Shown piece by piece: positions 61,801 through 64,000 of a stretch of DNA of 64,000 nt. This stretch comes from Chlorobiota bacterium (GTDB taxonomy: Bacteria; Bacteroidota; Ignavibacteria; OLB7), in contig JAEUSP010000115.1 in the NCBI GenBank assembly GCA_016788565.1, positions 1 through 64,000 of the forward strand, written 5' to 3'. The notes below the pieces were generated by a model. The model was given only the letters and a program-made list of their open reading frames with translations. It had not been told where the DNA came from and did not search any database. The translations under genes were made by a program, and so were the position numbers. Within the stretch, counting starts at the first letter, position 1. The number at the start of each line of letters is the position of its first letter.

Positions 61801-63088
61801 TGGTGTCGCCACCCAGAATAACTGAGTAGGGGGAATCTTCAATTTTATTCCTGCGCCCGCTGAAAATTCCGGTGTAATCGGCATCAATAAGCTCATGCTG
61901 CTGTCCGCCGCCGATAATGCCGTAATCGGAACGTTCAACGCGATTGCCATCGCCGCCGCCAATGGCCGTATAAAGGGAGGAATAAATGCGATTTCCCTGC
62001 CCTCCACCGATATTGGTGGCGGTTCCTGCACTTCCCCCTAACGTGTCAATACGGTTATCGCGACCTCCGGAAATTGCCGAAAAAGAGCCAAGGATATAAT
62101 TGGTCTGTCCCGACTCCCCGCCGCCAGCAATCACATTCCCCCCACCACTGCCAGCAATTTGATTTCCAGAATATCCACCGGTGATATTGGGGCTGGTGGC
62201 ATTGGGTGAATACAGCATCACCCGCTGATTATTGACCTTAATTTGCAGGGGTTGATTATCGGTGGTTCCAAGGAAATTGCTGCTCGCATTAGTGCCGCTG
62301 TTGCCCGTGATTTTCCAAGCATCAGTTGGCGCGGGGAAGGTACTGGGATTAGTCCAAGACATTGTCCCCGATGTGGTGGAAGTAAGCACGTATCCATCGG
62401 CAGCAGGGGACGCGGTGGGGAGTGTATAAGTGATATTTGCCGATTGTGCCGCCGACTGAAATGCGGTATAATTGCTCCCCGACCCGCTTGGTTCGGCAAG
62501 GCGCAGCTGCGCGGCAGTTCCGCTGTTGCTTAACAGCAGGTTCCCCTGAACCTGCAAGCGTTGGCCAGGGTTTGTGGTCCCAACTCCAACATTTCCTGTG
62601 CCATCAATCCGCATCCGCTCGGTGTTCCCGGTCAGGAACTGAATGGGTTGTGATTGCAGCGTCCCCAAAATCAACGGCTGCGCGTTGGTGGTTCCCAAAA
62701 ATTGTTGGTTGGCTCCGGTTCCTGCCGTGGTAATGCTGTTCCCCGACTGCGACCAAAACGACCCCGGAAGCCACCGTGGAACGCCACTGCTGAACGTCAA
62801 AATATCGCCCGCATTGCCGGGCGAAATCCAAACACTGCTGGCTGTGGTGGAATTTTTGTCGAAATAGAGCATGGCCCCACTGGCTGGGGCATTGGTGGCC
62901 GGCAACCGAAGAGTGTAGCTTCCGGTTGCCCCGGGCTGAACAGATAGAGTAAGGGTGTTGCTGTTGCTGGGATTGGAGGGGTCTTGCAGCACAATCCGCG
63001 ATGTTGTGACTTGGGCTTCCAACAGGATTGGAGCCAGCAGCACAAGCATTACCGCTATGCCGACCCGGCCGTTCATGGAGCTGTTCAT
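58877..63088 (-). CDS. Large fibre-like surface protein, paralogue 2
   Basis: The 1403-aa product has a signal peptide ending APILLEAQ. Its architecture matches the 1469-aa protein: Gly-rich head-like repeats (IIGGGQQHELID, GGGDGNRVE), several blocks of KTAAFTASRVQNT...STGTWDGT units, a C-terminal segment with RAGDYLISSSLYGCAM, and a C-terminal coiled coil (LEQQLQEQQKQLEALEKF). An alternative start at 63076 is possible. It is the first gene of the minus-strand run, 436 bases from the divergently read AAA regulator. The near-repeated DNA inside (about 59640-60960) is prone to recombination. Confidence 0.82.
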   Translation of the reverse strand: MNSSMNGRVGIAVMLVLLAPILLEAQVTTSRIVLQDPSNPSNSNTLTLSVQPGATGSYTLRLPATNAPASGAMLYFDKNSTTASSVWISPGNAGDILTFSSGVPRWLPGSFWSQSGNSITTAGTGANQQFLGTTNAQPLILGTLQSQPIQFLTGNTERMRIDGTGNVGVGTTNPGQRLQVQGNLLLSNSGTAAQLRLAEPSGSGSNYTAFQSAAQSANITYTLPTASPAADGYVLTSTTSGTMSWTNPSTFPAPTDAWKITGNSGTNASSNFLGTTDNQPLQIKVNNQRVMLYSPNATSPNITGGYSGNQIAGSGGGNVIAGGGESGQTNYILGSFSAISGGRDNRIDTLGGSAGTATNIGGGQGNRIYSSLYTAIGGGDGNRVERSDYGIIGGGQQHELIDADYTGIFSGRRNKIEDSPYSVILGGDTNQIISDGTGNPKFSFIGAGLGNRITGNDSAGVIGGGRRNRLANTYFGAITGGFDNLIQTVSTTVTGGVIGGGEKNRIEGNYSTISGGFTNIITSDYSAIPGGRNLTIQTDNSFGFNGDTTGAQTVLPTTGRFANPYAYFGNVDMVLGNVDGQARAFYFTAPNSGLSARYYDDAFFTSFKAQAQTANITYTLPAALGSGSSNYVLADASGTGSLSWQPIASLVGNNFWSLTGNNITTGGVGGQYLGTPSGNTQPLVLATSGTERLRITNRGNFQTTHSGGQTASYTGFQINNTATSSTAGQTKIGVDLVSTGSWTGSGSQNIGLSVQATGGAANIAAQFLGGRVETDNSILLTGTPWNGTTGAYIGTATTQPFVIATTNAAAQDILFFTGASGANERMRITGAGNVGIGNPAPSWPLDVSAAGAKTAAFTASRVQNTSTSSTASITKTGLDIQSTGTWDGTNAANVGLNVNATGGRTNYAALFNGGNVGIGTTAPNAPLTVVADGAKSANFTATSIENTTTSTTASLTKIGLDIEGSGTWSGAGAQNIGLRVDVSGGTANIAAQFLGGRVETDNSLHLTGTAWNGTTGSFVGTSTTQPLVLATINATPQDIRFYTGANGANERMRISGAGNVGIGNSAPSWPLDVAASGAKTAAFTAGRVQNTATNSTTGNINKIGLDIQTSGTWSDGSGVTTENAIGLNVNVSGGQNNYAALFTGGNVGIGTTAPATRLTVEQSGARVIAADRTTNDGVLVEFFRDGTSVGDIAVASGTVSYNAFTGSHYAWSDQAMEKGTLVKMTGANKQSPGLPSSEIIYGIAPTQQANDPSVIGAYLTLREPKQPHDERNPHLVMAVGNGELWVSDQGGAIRAGDYLISSSLYGCAMRDNGLFDTSYVVARAAESVDWSTVQPDPSYDGAKRRKISVFFGSFTKINGVSAEYLRALEQQLQEQQKQLEALEKFIHGKKDEERPPTTGGIQN

Positions 63089-63524
63089 GGTGCTGTACCT
63101 TGCTTGGCATTATGCAATGCTCTGCTCATACCGATTTTCCCCGCGCTGTGGCGGAACAACAACAATTGGTGGAGCAGTCACCAACTTCCTCAGTGTTGAT
63201 TATCGGGTTGGGTATCGAAAGGCTACCTCCCGCAGCATCCTCTTGTACTGGGGAGGAAGCCAAACGATGGGATTAAGGTACACGAGCGGCATATCAGTTC
63301 TGGCCAAATGCCATAACACCAACTTCAACAAGGGTGAAAAAAAATCACAATCAGCGATTTCTGCAAAAAAACTTATAATTGCCGATGAAGGGGTAGCTGC
63401 AAGCAGTTAATGGCCTCTTCGGTTCGGCGCGCGCAACCATCACTTGGCAAGGGAAGCTGCTATTTCAAGCCATCGGTGATAGTGCAGAGTATGTATCATC
63501 ATTGTTAGGAAAGAACACCAGATA
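63089..63524. other. Divergent intergenic region
   Basis: This 436-base region separates the surface-protein run from the AAA regulator. I see no tRNA, array or strong open frame. It must hold the promoters of both units, but no clear TTTG-N19-TAnnTTTG was found. Confidence 0.4.
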
Positions 63525-64000
63525 ATGAGCAACAACACAGCGAATAGCAGCATCTTTGTTGGCCGCCAAGCAGAGATAGCGCGGCTTATTGAGTTTTGCC
63601 AGGGGATCGAGACTGCTTCCTCCTTACGGATCACCACATTAGTTGGGGACGCAGGGATTGGGAAATCGGCGTTGATAGGGCAACTGATGCTTCGGTTACA
63701 GGCGCAGAACACAACGATCATCCACGCAAAAATTTATCCCGACTCGGCTTACTCACCTTTGCTGGTGTTGGAGCAATCGCTTCGTGAATCGGCAGCGTTA
63801 TCGAAGTTGTTGGGGAATCCATCGGCAGCGGCCAGCTTGTTGGTGCCAAGCTCGCTTCGACGTATTGCCCGTTTGCGGAAATCGGTGGTTATTCTTGAGG
63901 ACACCCACTTGCTGCAGCAAGAAGCGATGGAAGAATTCTCCACCATCCTTACAGCCATCGCCGATGAGTCAATCTCCATGATTCTAGCCACCCGCCCGGG
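63525..64000 (+). CDS. AAA/STAND ATPase regulator, N-terminal part (runs off right edge)
   Basis: The ATG at 63525 opens a frame of 158 codons with no stop before the window end. It aligns with residues 21-178 of the 1109-aa regulator at 13178. Both share the FVGR.AE lead-in and Walker A (GDAGIGKS here, GEAGQGKS there). They also share AKIYPDSAYSPLLVLEQSL versus VKIYPESTTSLLVLLSRSL, the Walker B-like VVILED, and ILTAIADESISMILATRP. The rest, including any C-terminal DNA-binding part, is outside the window. Its position next to the fibre-protein run suggests it regulates them, but this is inferred only from location. Confidence 0.88.
   Translation, partial: MSNNTANSSIFVGRQAEIARLIEFCQGIETASSLRITTLVGDAGIGKSALIGQLMLRLQAQNTTIIHAKIYPDSAYSPLLVLEQSLRESAALSKLLGNPSAAASLLVPSSLRRIARLRKSVVILEDTHLLQQEAMEEFSTILTAIADESISMILATRP

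Noticed and set aside
54422-63088. A prophage or contractile injection system
   Set aside because: Only fibre-like secreted proteins are present. No capsid, sheath, baseplate or terminase genes are seen, and signal peptides are present.

Overview
The window looks like a GC-rich chromosome segment from the Bacteroidota/Chlorobiota (FCB) group, most likely a Kapabacteria/Ignavibacteria-like lineage. Three observations support this. First, there are many large secreted proteins ending in type IX secretion (T9SS) sorting domains with PNPFNPTT-type starts. Second, promoters follow the TTTG-N19-TAnnTTTG pattern, clearest in front of tRNA-Asn and rpmB. Third, OmpA/SBBP, PKD, Ycf48/BNR and tail-fibre-like secreted proteins are abundant. 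The genus cannot be fixed from sequence alone.

Region by region. 0-9.4 kb holds an ISAs1-like transposase tip, an ECF sigma factor, two peptidyl-prolyl isomerases, a THUMP-type RNA methyltransferase, arginine decarboxylase (speA), a small outer-membrane protein, a lipoprotein, gatB and tRNA-Asn. 9.7-19.6 kb holds a 1034-aa PKD/T9SS protein, a large AAA-SARP regulator, proS and a Fic enzyme. 20-32.3 kb holds an RsbU-type phosphatase, a GNAT enzyme, a frameshifted BNR-repeat secreted protein, a redoxin, a 1688-aa SBBP/choice-of-anchor protein and an OmpA-like protein that overlaps it by 4 bases. 32.6-37.4 kb is housekeeping: a DUF885 peptidase, tsaC/sua5, rpmB and a DedA protein.

37.6-49 kb is a more AT-rich, accessory-looking stretch. 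It carries two versions of one three-gene arrangement: regulator, small secreted cysteine-rich protein, Ycf48/BNR-like T9SS protein. In one copy the regulator is an ECF sigma factor; in the other it is an unusual fusion of an IS630-transposase-like DNA-binding region, a GAF-like middle and a LuxR HTH. The two cysteine-rich proteins share a cysteine spacing and appear to form an unnamed family. This is the best candidate for an undescribed system.

49.2-51.1 kb encodes penicillin-binding protein 2. 51.2-63.1 kb is a co-oriented run of secreted proteins, including two paralogous fibre-like proteins of 1469 and 1403 aa. A second AAA regulator, paralogous to the one at 13.2 kb, is transcribed divergently from it and runs off the right edge.

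Intergenic DNA is rich in dispersed repeats: heptameric tandem arrays that often abut stop codons, three 116-bp MITE-like elements with a shared hairpin core, a REP-like palindrome in about eight copies, and a 206-bp compound repeat in two copies.
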